Assembly (NCBI GenBank): GCA_025050535.1
Contig: JALBVF010000003.1
Location: forward strand, 248,001-312,000
Source of the DNA: Candidatus Protistibacter heckmannii
GTDB taxonomy: Bacteria; Pseudomonadota; Gammaproteobacteria; Burkholderiales; Burkholderiaceae
DNA: 64,000 nucleotides
Direction of reading: 5' to 3'
The notes under the pieces were generated by a model that did no database searches, was not told the DNA's origin, and worked only from the letters and a program-made list of their open reading frames with translations. Shown in pieces: positions 10,097 to 21,296 of the stretch (its first letter is position 1; each line of letters begins with the position of its first letter). The position numbers and the translations under genes are program-made.

Positions 10097-11407
10097 TCAG
10101 TGGGCCTTGGACTTGCGATACCCCATCACGCCGGCGACCGTGTAAAAGGAACCGAAGACTAGGATTCTATCATTCTCGCCCGCCCTCCCAGCGGCTCCGG
10201 AAAAGGCGGCGGTGGGATCGGGATAGCGCGTGATGCTGGCGTCCGGGCTTTCCTTGAAGCCGGCCACGCGCAAGGCCTGCTCGATCTCCTCAGCCTTCGC
10301 CGCGCGCGGCGTGGGCAGGTCGCACAGATGCCAGTGGTCGATTTTGTCGGTGAGATGGCGCAGTATGCCGGCGAGGTCTTTGTCACGCATCACGCCGAGC
10401 ACGGCATGGGTGTAGGGGAAGAAGCCCATGTTCTCGAGGTTCTGGCCCAGGGCCGCGGCGGCGTGCGGATTGTGGGCGACGTCGAGGATCACGGTGGGCC
10501 GGCCGGCGAGCGTCTGGAAGCGCCCGGGCAGCTCGACCCAGGCGAGGCCGTTGCGGATGTGCTGGGCGCTCACGGGCAGTTGCAGGCGCATGGCGCTGAG
10601 CGCAGCGATGACGCCCGAGGTGTTGAGCAGCTGGTTGGCGCCGCGCAGCGCGGGATAGCACAGGCCGGCGTAGCGCCGGCCGCGCCCCGCCCAGGCCCAT
10701 TGCTGCTTGTCGCCCTGGCAGTTGAAGTCGCGGCCCATGAGCCAGAGGTCGGCGCCGATCTCGGTGGCGTGGTCGATCAGGCTTTGCGGCACGACCGGAT
10801 CGGAGCAGATAGCGGGATAGCCGGTGCGGAAGATGCCGGCTTTTTCGAAGCCGATCTTCTCGCGGGTGTCGCCGAGATAGGCGGCATGGTCGATGTCGAT
10901 GCTGGTGACGATGGCGCAGTCGGCGTCGACGATGTTGACCGCGTCGAGCCTGCCGCCAAGGCCCACTTCGAGGATCACCGAGTCCAAGCCGCTGGCGGCG
11001 AACAGATGCATGATGGCCAGGGCGGTGAATTCGAAATAGGTCAGCGAGACGGGGGCGCCGCTCTCCGCCGCGCCGGCGGCGACGCGCGCGGCCTCCACCG
11101 CCTCGAAATGCGGCAGCAGCACTTCGTCGGCGACGGACTTTCCGCCGATGCGCGCGCGCTCGTTGAACGCCAGCAGATGGGGAGAGGTGTGGCAGCCGAC
11201 CTTGTAGCCGGCGGCCAGCAGCACGGCTTCGAGCATGGCGCAGGTGGAGCCCTTACCGTTGGTGCCGCCGACGGTGAAGACGGGACAGTCGAACCGCAGG
11301 CCCAGCGCCTCACGGACCTTGCCGATGCGGCCCAGCCCTATGTCGATGCCGACGGGGTGGGCGGTTTCAAGATGCTGGAGCCAGTCCGCTAACTGCTTGA
11401 ACTGCAA
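10097..11407 (-). CDS. folC: Bifunctional folylpolyglutamate / dihydrofolate synthase FolC
   Basis: FolC adds Glu to dihydropteroate and polyglutamate tails to folates, using ATP. The 436-residue product has the Mur-ligase-type P-loop TVGGTNGKGSTCAMLE at residues about 45-60. It also has the folate-binding CHTSPHLLAFNERARI, VILEVGLGGRLDAVN, the Mg/ATP-site SIDIDHAAYLG and the C-terminal VILDVAHNPHAA. The gene follows accD by 31 bp and precedes the dedD-like gene by 29 bp, so accD-folC-dedD-cvpA-purF is probably one transcript. It appears intact. Confidence 0.94.
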   Translation of the reverse strand: MQFKQLADWLQHLETAHPVGIDIGLGRIGKVREALGLRFDCPVFTVGGTNGKGSTCAMLEAVLLAAGYKVGCHTSPHLLAFNERARIGGKSVADEVLLPHFEAVEAARVAAGAAESGAPVSLTYFEFTALAIMHLFAASGLDSVILEVGLGGRLDAVNIVDADCAIVTSIDIDHAAYLGDTREKIGFEKAGIFRTGYPAICSDPVVPQSLIDHATEIGADLWLMGRDFNCQGDKQQWAWAGRGRRYAGLCYPALRGANQLLNTSGVIAALSAMRLQLPVSAQHIRNGLAWVELPGRFQTLAGRPTVILDVAHNPHAAAALGQNLENMGFFPYTHAVLGVMRDKDLAGILRHLTDKIDHWHLCDLPTPRAAKAEEIEQALRVAGFKESPDASITRYPDPTAAFSGAAGRAGENDRILVFGSFYTVAGVMGYRKSKAH

Positions 11408-11438
11408 AGGATGGGACTCTGGTTGCGCTCGGTTCTGC

Positions 11439-12311
11439 TCAGGCCACCGCGTCGGCGGGCTGGTTCTGCAGCAGGGCCAGCAGACGGGCGATTTCCTCGC
11501 GCATGTTACGGCGGTCGACGATCATGTCCACCGCGCCCTTGCGCAGCAGGAATTCGGCGCGCTGGAAGCCTTCGGGCAGCTTCTCGCGCACGGTCTGCTC
11601 AATCACACGCGGGCCGGCGAAGCCGATCAGGGCCTTGGGTTCGGCGATGACCACGTCGCCCAGGAAGGCGAAGCTGGCGGAAACGCCGCCCATGGTCGGA
11701 TCGGTGAGCAGGCTGATGAAGGGCAGCTTGGCTTCGGAGAGCTTGGTGAGCATGGCCGTGGTTTTGGCCATCTGCATGAGCGAGAGCAGCGATTCCTGCA
11801 TGCGTGCGCCGCCGGTGGCGGTGATGCAGATGAAGGGCACCTTCTGCTCCAGGGCGACCTGGGCGCCGCGCACGAAGCGCTCGCCGACGACCGAGCCCAT
11901 GGAGCCGCCCATGAAGTCGAATTCAAAGCAGGCGGCGACGACCGGCAGGGTGTGGATGGCGCCGGCCTGCACGACCAGGGCGTCGGTTTCGCCCGAGGCG
12001 TTCATGGCCTCGCTGATGCGGTCGGGGTATTTCTTGGTGTCGCGGAATTTAAGCGGGTCGACCGGCACGACTTCCTGGCCGATCTCGAAGCGGCCTTCGG
12101 CGTCGAGCAGCGCGTCCAGGCGGGCGCGGGCGTCGATGCGCATGTGGTGGTCGCATTTGGAGCAGACGTGGAGGTTGGCCTCGAGGTCGGTACGGTAGAG
12201 CACCGCTTCGCAGGACGGGCATTTGACCCACAGGCCTTCGGGCACGCTCTTGCGCTGCGCTGGGTCGGTCTGCTTGATCTTGGGCGGCAGCAGCTTGTCT
12301 AACCAGCTCAT
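11439..12311 (-). CDS. accD: Acetyl-CoA carboxylase carboxyltransferase beta subunit AccD
   Basis: AccD pairs with AccA to transfer the carboxyl group from biotin to acetyl-CoA, giving malonyl-CoA for fatty-acid synthesis. The 290-residue product carries the N-terminal four-Cys zinc finger ([10 protein letters not shown] and [12 protein letters not shown], about residues 34-56). The crotonase-like fold follows, with [20 protein letters not shown] and the oxyanion segment [14 protein letters not shown]. It starts 4 bp after the trpA stop, an arrangement common in proteobacteria. Fatty-acid synthesis is thus kept while degradation genes elsewhere in the window are broken. Confidence 0.95.
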   Translation of the reverse strand: MSWLDKLLPPKIKQTDPAQRKSVPEGLWVKCPSCEAVLYRTDLEANLHVCSKCDHHMRIDARARLDALLDAEGRFEIGQEVVPVDPLKFRDTKKYPDRISEAMNASGETDALVVQAGAIHTLPVVAACFEFDFMGGSMGSVVGERFVRGAQVALEQKVPFICITATGGARMQESLLSLMQMAKTTAMLTKLSEAKLPFISLLTDPTMGGVSASFAFLGDVVIAEPKALIGFAGPRVIEQTVREKLPEGFQRAEFLLRKGAVDMIVDRRNMREEIARLLALLQNQPADAVA

Positions 12312-12315
12312 GGGG

Positions 12316-13116
12316 TCACTCCTTATCCAGGGCCGAACGGATTCCGGCGATGAAATTGCGCAGGGATTGTACCTCTTTCCCGGCCCCGGCCTCTTCCAGG
12401 AGCTGGACCAGGCGGCTGCCGATGACCACGGCGTCGGCCAGCTTACCGATGGCGGCGGCGGTCTCGGCGTCGCGGATGCCGAATCCCACGCCCACGGGCA
12501 GATTCACCCGTTTCTTGATTTCGGGGATCCGCGCGGCGATGCTGGCCAGATCCAGGCTGGCCGAGCCGGTCACGCCGCGCCGGGAGACGTAGTACACATA
12601 GCCGCTGGCGACCTTGGCCATCTTGGCGATGCGCTCGTCGGTGGAGGTGGGGGCGAGCAGGAAGATGGGGTCGAGCTGACGCGTGCGCAGGGCGGCGGCG
12701 AACTCCTGGCATTCCTCGGGCGGATAGTCGACCACCAGCACGCCGTCCACGCCCGCCTCGGCCGCGGCGGCGACGAAGGCCGGCATGCCCATGCGTTCGA
12801 TGGGATTGGCGTAGCCCATGAGCACGACCGGCGTTTCCTTGTCGGTGGCGCGGAACTGGCGCATGAAGCCGAGCACGTCGCCCAGGCCGACCTTCTTGGC
12901 CAGGGCGCGCTCGGAGGCGCGCTGGATGACGGGGCCGTCGGCCATCGGGTCGGAAAAGGGCACGCCGAGTTCGATGACGTCGGCGCCACCCTCGACGAGG
13001 GCGTGCATGAGTTCGACGGTGAGGCCGGGATCGGGGTCGCCGGCGGTGATGAAGGGGATGAGCCCGATGCGGCCCATGCGGGCCAGAGTCTGGAATTTTT
13101 GTTCGATGCGCGACAT
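12316..13116 (-). CDS. trpA: Tryptophan synthase alpha subunit TrpA
   Basis: TrpA is a TIM-barrel enzyme that cleaves indole-3-glycerol phosphate and channels indole to TrpB. The ATG at 13116 (MSRIEQKF) is preferred over a GTG three codons earlier because AAAGAG lies about 8 nt upstream of it. The product is 266 residues. The catalytic Glu is in [16 protein letters not shown] and the catalytic Asp in [13 protein letters not shown]. The phosphate loop [12 protein letters not shown] is present. It lies just after trpB on the same strand. It appears intact. Confidence 0.95.
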   Translation of the reverse strand: MSRIEQKFQTLARMGRIGLIPFITAGDPDPGLTVELMHALVEGGADVIELGVPFSDPMADGPVIQRASERALAKKVGLGDVLGFMRQFRATDKETPVVLMGYANPIERMGMPAFVAAAAEAGVDGVLVVDYPPEECQEFAAALRTRQLDPIFLLAPTSTDERIAKMAKVASGYVYYVSRRGVTGSASLDLASIAARIPEIKKRVNLPVGVGFGIRDAETAAAIGKLADAVVIGSRLVQLLEEAGAGKEVQSLRNFIAGIRSALDKE

Positions 13117-13130
13117 GCGTTTCACTCTTT

Positions 13131-14324
<1,194 letters not shown>

Positions 14325-14368
14325 GGCTTGTCTCTGCTGAAAAAGGTTGCCGGAAGATTCCGGCCTGA

Positions 14369-14398
14369 CCGGTCCGGCTCGGATGCGAGCCGGACCGG
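14369..14398. repeat. Perfect 13-bp inverted repeat in the trpF-trpB gap
   Basis: CCGGTCCGGCTCG and its exact complement are separated by GATG. It lies in the 154-bp gap between the minus-strand trpF stop (14479) and the trpB start (14324), with no T-tract. In the trpF-trpB transcript it would form a very stable hairpin. The rest of the gap (14325-14478) shows no gene. Confidence 0.6.
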
Positions 14399-14478
14399 CG
14401 GCGAATCGAATACGGAATGGGAGGACGCCGGGGTGGACGCCTGGGAAGAAGAGCCGCCTGTCCTTCCGGCCGGGGCGC

Positions 14479-15162
14479 CTACGCCTTCTGCGCGGCCCCT
14501 TGGACGGCTTGATCGCCAGCGCGCACCGCGGCGATGAATTCGGCCATCTTCGTCGAGTCCTTCACGCCCTTGGCCGCTTCGACGCCGGAAGACACGTCGA
14601 CCGCCCAGGGGCGCACCCGCATCACCGCCTCAGCAGTGTTGCGCGCGTGTAACCCACCACTTAAAACGAGCCGAGGACCGTTCCCGTTTTTCCATGTCTC
14701 AGGCAATAAAGCCCAGTCGAAGGTTTTTCCGCTGCCGCCGTAGCCTTCGGACCAGGCGTCCAGCAGGAGTCCGGCGCAGCCGGCCCGCTGATAGGCATCG
14801 CCGAATTCTAGCAAATCCAGCTCCGGCGTCACCCGCACGGCGCGCAGGATCTGGCGGCGCAGGCGCAGGCCGGCGTCGGCGCAGTAGACCGGGCTTTCGT
14901 CGCTGTGGAACTGCAGGGCCGAGAGCGGCGCCTGGGCCACCGCGGCGTCGACCTCGGCGGGTTCGGCGTTGACGAACAGGCCCACCGCCATGATGAAGGG
15001 CGGCAGCCGGCGGATTAGCTCCGCCGCCCGCGCGGGCGTGACATACCGCGGGCTGCCTGGCCAGAGCACAAAGCCGACGGCGTCGGCGCCCAGATCGACG
15101 GCCGCGTCGACGTCCTGCTCGCGGGTCAGGCCGCAGATCTTGATGCGCGTGTGGTGCTGCAT
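14479..15162 (-). CDS. trpF: Phosphoribosylanthranilate isomerase TrpF
   Basis: TrpF catalyses the Amadori rearrangement of phosphoribosylanthranilate in tryptophan synthesis. The start [17 protein letters not shown] (15162) gives 227 residues, with the catalytic Cys in KICGLTR. Upstream in-frame codons belong to the truA tail region and are not family-like. The later motif [16 protein letters not shown] and the catalytic Asp region [16 protein letters not shown] are both present. It begins 1 bp after the truA stop, so the two are likely translationally linked. Confidence 0.94.
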   Translation of the reverse strand: MQHHTRIKICGLTREQDVDAAVDLGADAVGFVLWPGSPRYVTPARAAELIRRLPPFIMAVGLFVNAEPAEVDAAVAQAPLSALQFHSDESPVYCADAGLRLRRQILRAVRVTPELDLLEFGDAYQRAGCAGLLLDAWSEGYGGSGKTFDWALLPETWKNGNGPRLVLSGGLHARNTAEAVMRVRPWAVDVSSGVEAAKGVKDSTKMAEFIAAVRAGDQAVQGAAQKA

Positions 15163-15163
15163 G

Positions 15164-16054
15164 TCAGTCCTGGAATACTCCGTGGAAAGGGCTGTTGCCC
15201 AGATTCGGCTCGGGCAGGCGGATCCGGTGTCCCGGGCCGCCCTGCTCATCCGCCAGGACCTCAGGATAGCCGACCTTGGCCAAGTAGAGCCCGTCGGGCA
15301 TGAACGTGGGGGCAGCTTCCTTGCGGTCGCGGCCTTCGAGCACCTCGGCCAGCCAGGCCGCGCGCTCGCGTCCCATGCCCACGGCGATCAGGCTGCCCAT
15401 GAGGTTGCGCACCATGCGGTGCAGGAAGGCGCTGGCGCGGAAGCGGAAAAACAGCCAGCCGCCTCCGGTTCCGACGTGGCCGCCGGTTTCCTCGCCGTCC
15501 TGCCAGCCGCCCTCGACGATGCGGATGTCGTGCATGGTCTTGACGGGGCTCTTGGCCTGGCATTCGGCGGCGCGGAAGGCTGAGAAATCATGCTCGCCGA
15601 GCAGATGGGAGGCCGCTTCGCGCATCGCCTCCACGTCCAGCCAGGCGCCGGGCGGGCGCCTCAGATAGCCGGCCTTTCCGGCGAGAAGCACGGGCCGCAC
15701 GGGGCCGACGTAGAGCGCGTAGAAATAGGTGCGCTCAAAGGCTAAGAAGCGCGCATGGAAGGCGTCGGACACCTGTGCGGCGCCGGTCACGGCGATGGCC
15801 GGTGGCAGAAAGGCGTTGACGCCGCGCACCCAGGAGAAGAGCTCGCGGTCGAGCGGCGCGTCGAAATGGACAACCTGGCCAAGGGCGTGCACGCCCGCGT
15901 CGGTGCGGCCGGCGACGGTCGTCTGCAGCGGCGCGCCGGCGAATTTCTCCAGAGCCTGCTCGAGGGCGTCCTGCACGGTGTTGCCGTGCGGCTGGGATTG
16001 CCAGCCGGAATAGACCGTGCCGTCGTACTGAAGGCCAAGCACGATTCTGCTCAT
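15164..16054 (-). CDS. truA: tRNA pseudouridine(38-40) synthase TruA
   Basis: TruA makes pseudouridine at positions 38-40 of the tRNA anticodon arm. The 296-residue product contains the catalytic Asp in [17 protein letters not shown] (about residue 53), the RTYFYAL strand and the C-terminal [17 protein letters not shown]. The length is slightly above the usual 265-280 because of a glycine-rich insertion (GGHVGTGGG, about residues 191-199) and a C-terminal extension. It lies between fimV and trpF as in other Burkholderiales. Confidence 0.94.
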   Translation of the reverse strand: MSRIVLGLQYDGTVYSGWQSQPHGNTVQDALEQALEKFAGAPLQTTVAGRTDAGVHALGQVVHFDAPLDRELFSWVRGVNAFLPPAIAVTGAAQVSDAFHARFLAFERTYFYALYVGPVRPVLLAGKAGYLRRPPGAWLDVEAMREAASHLLGEHDFSAFRAAECQAKSPVKTMHDIRIVEGGWQDGEETGGHVGTGGGWLFFRFRASAFLHRMVRNLMGSLIAVGMGRERAAWLAEVLEGRDRKEAAPTFMPDGLYLAKVGYPEVLADEQGGPGHRIRLPEPNLGNSPFHGVFQD

Positions 16055-16136
16055 GGTGCTGCCGGGGCGGTGATGAACAAGGAAAACGGTCGGGGACGCA
16101 TGACTGGCGAGAGCTTACCGGGGAATCGCGGCGGAA

Positions 16137-18050
16137 TCAGCCGAGGTCGGCCAGCAGCTTGCCGGCCCGGGTCTTCTGGTCTGGGTTGCCCAGATCGGCC
16201 ACTTCGCGGAACAGCTTGCGCGCGCCGGCGATGTCGCCGAGGTCGCGGTAGGCCTGGCCCAGCTGCAGGCGCACGTCGAGCCCCTGGTCCTTGGTGCTCG
16301 GCGCGGGCGCAGCCTTTCTCAGACCCGGCTCGTCGCCGCTGGACAAGTCCAGGGAGATGTCCGGCATGGCCATGACGGGCGGCGTGCGCGGCGTGGCGGC
16401 CGCCGCGTCGAGATCCAGGTCGAGGCCGGAGAAGAGCTCCTCGCGCATCGCCGCGGCGCGCTTGCGCGCGCGCGCGCGCATCACCCGCACCAGGATGATC
16501 AGCAGGATGAGGATGAGGACCGGAATGGCCGTGTACAGCACGACAGGATGCGCATGCACATAGGCCGACACGTGGTGCCAGAGGCTGGGCTTGGCGCCTT
16601 CCTTCTTCTCCGCCTCATGCTTCTCCCCGTCCTTCTTCTCCGCGTCCTTCTTCTCCGCGCCATGCTCGGCCGCGGCGGCGGGAGCCGCCGGCTTGGGCGG
16701 CGTGGCGGCGTCGTAGCTGCCGGCCAGCACCGGGGCCTGCACGCCCTGGGCGGGCGGGTTGCCGGCGTTCTGCTTCTGCAGCATGTCGACCAGCTTGCGC
16801 AGATCGGCAACGTTCTTCTCCAGTTGGACGATACGCGCTTCGGCGTCGTGCAGCGCGCGCTCGCTGGCGATGGCTTCCTCGCGCAGCTTTTCCGACGGCT
16901 TGGCGTCGGGGCGGCTGAGCTTGAGTTCGTCGGAGGACGCGCCGGACTTGCTCTTGACCTTCGCGTTGACCTCGCCACCACTGGAACGGTTAGGCTCCTT
17001 GCCGTCGGTGGCCGAGGGCGTGGCGGTGGATGCCATGCCGGCGCGGAAGCGCTCGAAGACTTCGGAGTGGACGCGGATCTCGCGGCGCGCTTCTTCACGG
17101 GAGATGTCCGCCACCTCGCGCTCGCCCGGCAGCTTGAGCACCGCGCCCGCCTTCACGCGGTTGAGGTTCTCGTCGATGAAGGCTTTGGGGTTGCTCTCAT
17201 AGAGCGCCCACAGCACCTGTTCGAGGGAGACGTTGCCAGCGCGCTGGCGGGCGTCGCCGGCGATGGCCGAGAGCGTGTCGCCCGGCTCCACGCGATAGGA
17301 CTGGCCGAGTTCGGCTGAGGTCTGACGCTGGTCCTGCGCCTGTGGCAGCCGCTCCGTGGGGCGGTCGTTGCCACCGTCCTTGGCGGAGTCGGTGATGCGC
17401 GCGAGGATGCTTTCGGCGGTCTTGGGGGTCGCCTTTTCGGGCGCTTTTTCAGCCGGCTTTTTGGCGGCCTTCTCTGCGGGCTTGGCGGGAGTCTTCTTCA
17501 CCACCTTGGCGGGCGCCTTCTCTGGTGCCTTCTCCGGCGGCTTGGCGGGCTTGGTCATGGGCTGCAGCACCGGTTTGGTGGCCGCGGCGGCCGCAGGGGC
17601 GGGAGCGGGTGCGGGGGCCGGCTCGGGAACCGGGGCGGCGGCCGCCTCGGGGCGCGGTACGAGCAAAGACACCGCGCGCACGGAACGGCCCGAGGGCCAG
17701 TTCACGGTCAGCAGCAGGTCAATGAAATCGGTGAGGACGGGCGCGTTTGAGCGGATCTCGATATAACTGCGGCCGTCGCGCCGTTTGACGGCAGCGCGGA
17801 TGTCGGCCACTTCCGAGGAGTACCGCATGCCGACGTCGCTGTAGATGTCGGCGGAGACCGGCGCGGCGCGCACCGCGGCGGATTCCTTTTCATCGACCCC
17901 GGAGAGGTCGAGTTCGGCCTGCAGCGGCTCGCCCTGCTTGGAGAGCACCCGCACCTGACCGAAATCCAGGGCCAGCGCGACGCGCGGCTGGAGGCCCAGC
18001 AAAGCCATGCCCAGAACCAGTACCGCAGCGAAACGCTGGCCTGGCCGCAT
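16137..18050 (-). CDS. fimV: FimV-like LysM/TPR pilus assembly and polarity protein
   Basis: FimV proteins organise type IV pilus and other polar structures by linking peptidoglycan binding to a cytoplasmic TPR region. The 637-residue product has a signal peptide (about 1-27, cleavage after VALA) and the FimV N-terminal domain LDFGQVRVLSKQGEPLQAEL (about 28-47). Low-complexity Pro/Lys/Ala repeats follow (about 135-215), then a LysM domain (about 253-310; YRVEPGDTLSAIAGDARQR). A coiled-coil region lies at about 395-430, one membrane span at about 525-545, and a C-terminal FimV motif with ADLGNPDQKTRAGKLLADLG. Its ATG overlaps the asd TGA by one base. No pilus genes are in the window. Confidence 0.87.
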   Translation of the reverse strand: MRPGQRFAAVLVLGMALLGLQPRVALALDFGQVRVLSKQGEPLQAELDLSGVDEKESAAVRAAPVSADIYSDVGMRYSSEVADIRAAVKRRDGRSYIEIRSNAPVLTDFIDLLLTVNWPSGRSVRAVSLLVPRPEAAAAPVPEPAPAPAPAPAAAAATKPVLQPMTKPAKPPEKAPEKAPAKVVKKTPAKPAEKAAKKPAEKAPEKATPKTAESILARITDSAKDGGNDRPTERLPQAQDQRQTSAELGQSYRVEPGDTLSAIAGDARQRAGNVSLEQVLWALYESNPKAFIDENLNRVKAGAVLKLPGEREVADISREEARREIRVHSEVFERFRAGMASTATPSATDGKEPNRSSGGEVNAKVKSKSGASSDELKLSRPDAKPSEKLREEAIASERALHDAEARIVQLEKNVADLRKLVDMLQKQNAGNPPAQGVQAPVLAGSYDAATPPKPAAPAAAAEHGAEKKDAEKKDGEKHEAEKKEGAKPSLWHHVSAYVHAHPVVLYTAIPVLILILLIILVRVMRARARKRAAAMREELFSGLDLDLDAAAATPRTPPVMAMPDISLDLSSGDEPGLRKAAPAPSTKDQGLDVRLQLGQAYRDLGDIAGARKLFREVADLGNPDQKTRAGKLLADLG

Positions 18051-19177
18051 CAGCTCTCCAGCAGCAGGGGCAGCATGCGGCGCAGCGGCTCGGCGGCGCC
18101 CCAGAGCAGCTGGTCGCCGACGGTGAAGGCGGAGAGATACTCGCCGCCCATCTGCATCTTGCGCAAGCGGCCCACCGGGATGGTGAGCGTGCCCGTCACG
18201 GCCGCGGGGGTCAGATCGCGCATGGAGTCTTCACGCGTGTTCGGCACGACCTTGGCCCACTGGTTGTTGGCCTTGAGCATGCCCTCGATCTCGTCGAGTG
18301 GCACGTCGTGCTTGAGCTTGATGGTCAGCGCCTGGGAGTGGCAGCGCATTGCGCCAATGCGCACGCACAGCCCGTCAACGGGGATCGGCGCGGAACCAAA
18401 GCCTTCGCCGCGGCCCAGGATCTTGTTAGTCTCGGCGCCGCCCTTCCATTCCTCGCGCGACACGCCGTTGCCCAGGTCTTTGTCGATCCAGGGAATCAGG
18501 TTGCAGGCCAGGGGCACGCCGAAGTTGCGGGTCTCGTCGGAGGAGAGGCTGTTCTGCTTGGCGAGGATCTTACGGTCGATCTCGAGGATGGCGGAGGCCG
18601 GGTCGTCGAGCAGGCTGCGCACTTCGGCGTTGAGCGTGCCGAACTGCGTGAGCAGTTCGTGCATGTGCTGCGCGCCGCCGCCGGAAGCCGCCTGGTACGT
18701 CATCGAAGTCATCCACTCCACCAGATCATGCTGGAACAAGCCGCCCAGCCCCATCAGCATGCACGACACCGTGCAGTTGCCGCCGATATAGTCACGCACG
18801 CCCTTGCTCAGCGCCTGCTTGATGACCCCCAGGTTGACCGGGTCGAGGACGATGATGGCGTCCTGCTTCATGCGCAGGGTGGACGCCGCATCGACCCAGA
18901 AGCCCTTCCAGCCGGAAGCGCGCAGCTTGGGGTAAATCTCGCTGGTGTAGTCGCCGCCTTGGCAGGTGACGATGATGTCGCAGCGCGAGAGCGCGGCGAC
19001 GTCGTTCGCATCCGCCAAGACGTCTGCGCCCTTGCCCAGCGCCGGAGCCTTGCCGCCGGCATTGCTGGTGCTGAAGAACACGGGTTCGAAATTCGCGAAG
19101 TCGCCCTCGTCCTGCATGTGCTGCATCAAGACGCTGCCGACCATCCCACGCCAGCCAACCAATCCCACCCTTTTCAT
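18050..19177 (-). CDS. asd: Aspartate-semialdehyde dehydrogenase Asd
   Basis: Asd reduces aspartyl phosphate to aspartate semialdehyde, the branch point to Lys/diaminopimelate, Thr and Met. The 375-residue product is of the Gram-negative long type. It shows the NADP loop [15 protein letters not shown], the catalytic Cys in [15 protein letters not shown] and the SGGGAQHM segment. The gene is followed directly by fimV (1-nt overlap). A 120-bp gap (19178-19297) to leuB probably holds its promoter. Confidence 0.95.
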   Translation of the reverse strand: MKRVGLVGWRGMVGSVLMQHMQDEGDFANFEPVFFSTSNAGGKAPALGKGADVLADANDVAALSRCDIIVTCQGGDYTSEIYPKLRASGWKGFWVDAASTLRMKQDAIIVLDPVNLGVIKQALSKGVRDYIGGNCTVSCMLMGLGGLFQHDLVEWMTSMTYQAASGGGAQHMHELLTQFGTLNAEVRSLLDDPASAILEIDRKILAKQNSLSSDETRNFGVPLACNLIPWIDKDLGNGVSREEWKGGAETNKILGRGEGFGSAPIPVDGLCVRIGAMRCHSQALTIKLKHDVPLDEIEGMLKANNQWAKVVPNTREDSMRDLTPAAVTGTLTIPVGRLRKMQMGGEYLSAFTVGDQLLWGAAEPLRRMLPLLLES

Positions 19178-19297
19178 TAGTGCCTTTCATCCTTGCGGAC
19201 TTTGCCGCAACAAAACATTACCGAGTTTAATAAAGCTGGAATATCGTTCACTACTGCGCGTTCCGCACGCCTTGCGCTTACTGCGTCTTGGCGAGGC

Positions 19298-20353
19298 CTA
19301 CAGCGAGGCGAGCACCGCGTCGCCCATCTCCTTGGTGCCGACGAGGCGGCCATCCTTGGTCTGGATATCGGCGGTGCGCAGACCCTGGGCAAGCACTTTT
19401 TTCACTGCGGTTTCGACGCGCGCGGCCTGTTCCGGCAAATTCAGCGAAAACCGTAGCATCATTGCAACAGAAAGAATCATCGCCAGCGGATTGGCCACAC
19501 CCTTGCCGGCGATGTCCGGCGCGGAGCCGTGCGAGGGTTCGTAGAGACCCTTGCTGTCCTTGTCCAGCGAGGCCGAGGGCAACATGCCGATGGAGCCGGT
19601 AAGCATCGCAGCTTCGTCCGAGAGGATGTCGCCGAACATGTTGCCGGTGACGATCACGTCGAAGCTCTTGGGCGCCTTCACGAGCTGCATCGCGGCGTTG
19701 TCCACGTACATGTGCGAGAGCTCGACATTCGGATATTCCTTGGCGACGTCGATCATGATGTCGCGCCAGAACTGGGAGGTCTCCAGCACGTTGGCCTTGT
19801 CCACGCTGGTGAGCTTGCCGTCGCGCTTCATCGCCGCCTGGAAGGCGACGTGGGCGATGCGGCGCACTTCGGACTCGCTGTAGTGCATCGTGTCGAAGCC
19901 CTGCTTCTCGCCGCCGTCGAGCGTGCGCACGCCACGCGGCTGGCCGAAGTAGATGTCGCCGTTGAGTTCGCGGATGATTAGGATGTCCAGGCCGGAGACG
20001 ATCTCGGGCTTGAGGCTGGACGCGCCGGCCAGCTCCAGATACAGAATCGCGGGGCGGAAGTTGGCGAACAGCGTCAGGTGCTTGCGCAGGCCGAGGATAG
20101 CCTGCTCGGAGCGCAGCTCGCGCGCCAGCTTGTCGTACTTCCAGTCGCCGACCGCGCCGAAGAGGATGGCGTCGGCCTCTTTGGCGAGCTTGAGCGTGGA
20201 TTCGGGCAGCGGATGGCCAACCGCATCGTAGGCAGCGCCGCCCACGGGCGCGATTTCAAATTCAAAGGACTCGCCAAGCGCCTTGAGCACCTTGACCGCT
20301 TCGCTCATGATCTCGGGGCCGATGCCGTCTCCCGGCAGGATTGCAATATTCAT
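19298..20353 (-). CDS. leuB: 3-isopropylmalate dehydrogenase LeuB
   Basis: LeuB oxidises and decarboxylates 3-isopropylmalate in leucine synthesis with NAD. The start [14 protein letters not shown] (ATG 20353) is preferred to the GTG at 20362 because the protein family starts at this point. The product is 351 residues. Substrate-binding Arg residues lie in [16 protein letters not shown]. The metal site [13 protein letters not shown] and the NAD loop [18 protein letters not shown] are intact. It is the third gene of leuC-leuD-leuB on this strand. Confidence 0.95.
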   Translation of the reverse strand: MNIAILPGDGIGPEIMSEAVKVLKALGESFEFEIAPVGGAAYDAVGHPLPESTLKLAKEADAILFGAVGDWKYDKLARELRSEQAILGLRKHLTLFANFRPAILYLELAGASSLKPEIVSGLDILIIRELNGDIYFGQPRGVRTLDGGEKQGFDTMHYSESEVRRIAHVAFQAAMKRDGKLTSVDKANVLETSQFWRDIMIDVAKEYPNVELSHMYVDNAAMQLVKAPKSFDVIVTGNMFGDILSDEAAMLTGSIGMLPSASLDKDSKGLYEPSHGSAPDIAGKGVANPLAMILSVAMMLRFSLNLPEQAARVETAVKKVLAQGLRTADIQTKDGRLVGTKEMGDAVLASL

Positions 20354-20417
20354 TCTTCCCACTTCTCTTTTATTGGATTGAATTCCTTGCCGGCGCGCCT
20401 TGCGGCGCCGCCGTCCC

Positions 20418-21068
20418 TCAGCCCGGCAGGCGGTTGCCCAGCCAGGGCTGGCGTGCCAGGCGCTCCGCTTCGAACTGCTTGATCTTGTCGGCGTGACGCA
20501 GGGTCAGGCCGATATCGTCGAAGCCGTTGATTATGCAGTATTTGCGGAAGGCGGCGATGTCGAACGGATACTCCCGGCCGTCGGGCGTGCGCACCACCTG
20601 CGAGGCCAGATCTATGGCCAGGCTATAGCCGTTGCAGGCCTGGGTCTCGTTGAACAGGTGGTCGACCTGCTGCTCGGTCAGCACCACGGGTAGGAGGCCG
20701 TTCTTATAGCAGTTGTTGAAGAAGATATCGGCGAAGCTCGGCGCGATCACGGCGCGAAAGCCGTACTGGTCGAGCGCCCAGGGCGCATGCTCACGCGAGG
20801 AGCCGCAGCCGAAGTTCTTGCGCGCCAGCAGGATGGACGCGTTCTTGTAGCGCGGCTGGTTGAGCACGAAATCCGGGTTCAGCGGCCGCTTTCTGCAGTC
20901 CTGGCCGGGCTGGCCGACGTCGAGATAACGCCATTCGTCGAACAGATTCTGACCAAAGCCGGTGCGGGCGATGGACTTGAGAAACTGCTTCGGAATGATC
21001 GCGTCGGTGTCGACGTTCTCGCGGTCCAGCGGCGCCACCAGACCGGTGTGCACGGTGAATTTTTGCAT
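20418..21068 (-). CDS. leuD: 3-isopropylmalate dehydratase small subunit LeuD
   Basis: LeuD is the swivelling domain of isopropylmalate isomerase and works as a heterodimer with LeuC. The 216-residue product begins [29 protein letters not shown] (positions 1-29). It has the substrate-contact loop [15 protein letters not shown] and [21 protein letters not shown]. It is separated from leuC by a small lipoprotein gene and lies 64 bp before leuB. It appears intact. Confidence 0.95.
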   Translation of the reverse strand: MQKFTVHTGLVAPLDRENVDTDAIIPKQFLKSIARTGFGQNLFDEWRYLDVGQPGQDCRKRPLNPDFVLNQPRYKNASILLARKNFGCGSSREHAPWALDQYGFRAVIAPSFADIFFNNCYKNGLLPVVLTEQQVDHLFNETQACNGYSLAIDLASQVVRTPDGREYPFDIAAFRKYCIINGFDDIGLTLRHADKIKQFEAERLARQPWLGNRLPG

Positions 21069-21131
21069 TGCCTGAAACCTCTTGCCTGTCTTGTTGACCG
21101 CCCCGGCCTCATGCCGGAGCCGCTGGTTGCT

Positions 21132-21266
21132 TTACTTCTCAGCCGACTTCTCGACGGCCTTGCCCGCGCCCTGCAGGTCCTTGCCGATGCCGGCCATGGT
21201 GTTGCAGCCGGCCAGCGCCAAGCCTGCCAGCGCAGCGATCGAGAGCGTCATGATGATTTTCTTCAT
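21132..21266 (-). CDS. Entericidin-family small lipoprotein (44 aa)
   Basis: This short gene encodes MKKIIMTLSIAALAGLALAG followed by CNTMAGIGKDLQGAGKAVEK and SAEK. It has a positively charged N-terminus, a hydrophobic core and a lipobox (LALAG-C, Cys21), then the entericidin core GIGKDLQGAGKAVEK. It should be a lipid-anchored envelope protein. Entericidins A and B of E. coli were described as an antidote/toxin pair; the role of single copies elsewhere is unclear. AAAGGA lies 8 nt before the ATG. It lies between leuC (30 bp upstream) and leuD (63 bp downstream) and is probably co-transcribed. Confidence 0.85.
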   Translation of the reverse strand: MKKIIMTLSIAALAGLALAGCNTMAGIGKDLQGAGKAVEKSAEK

Positions 21267-21296
21267 TGGCTTTTCCTTTGGATGGATGCGCCGGCA

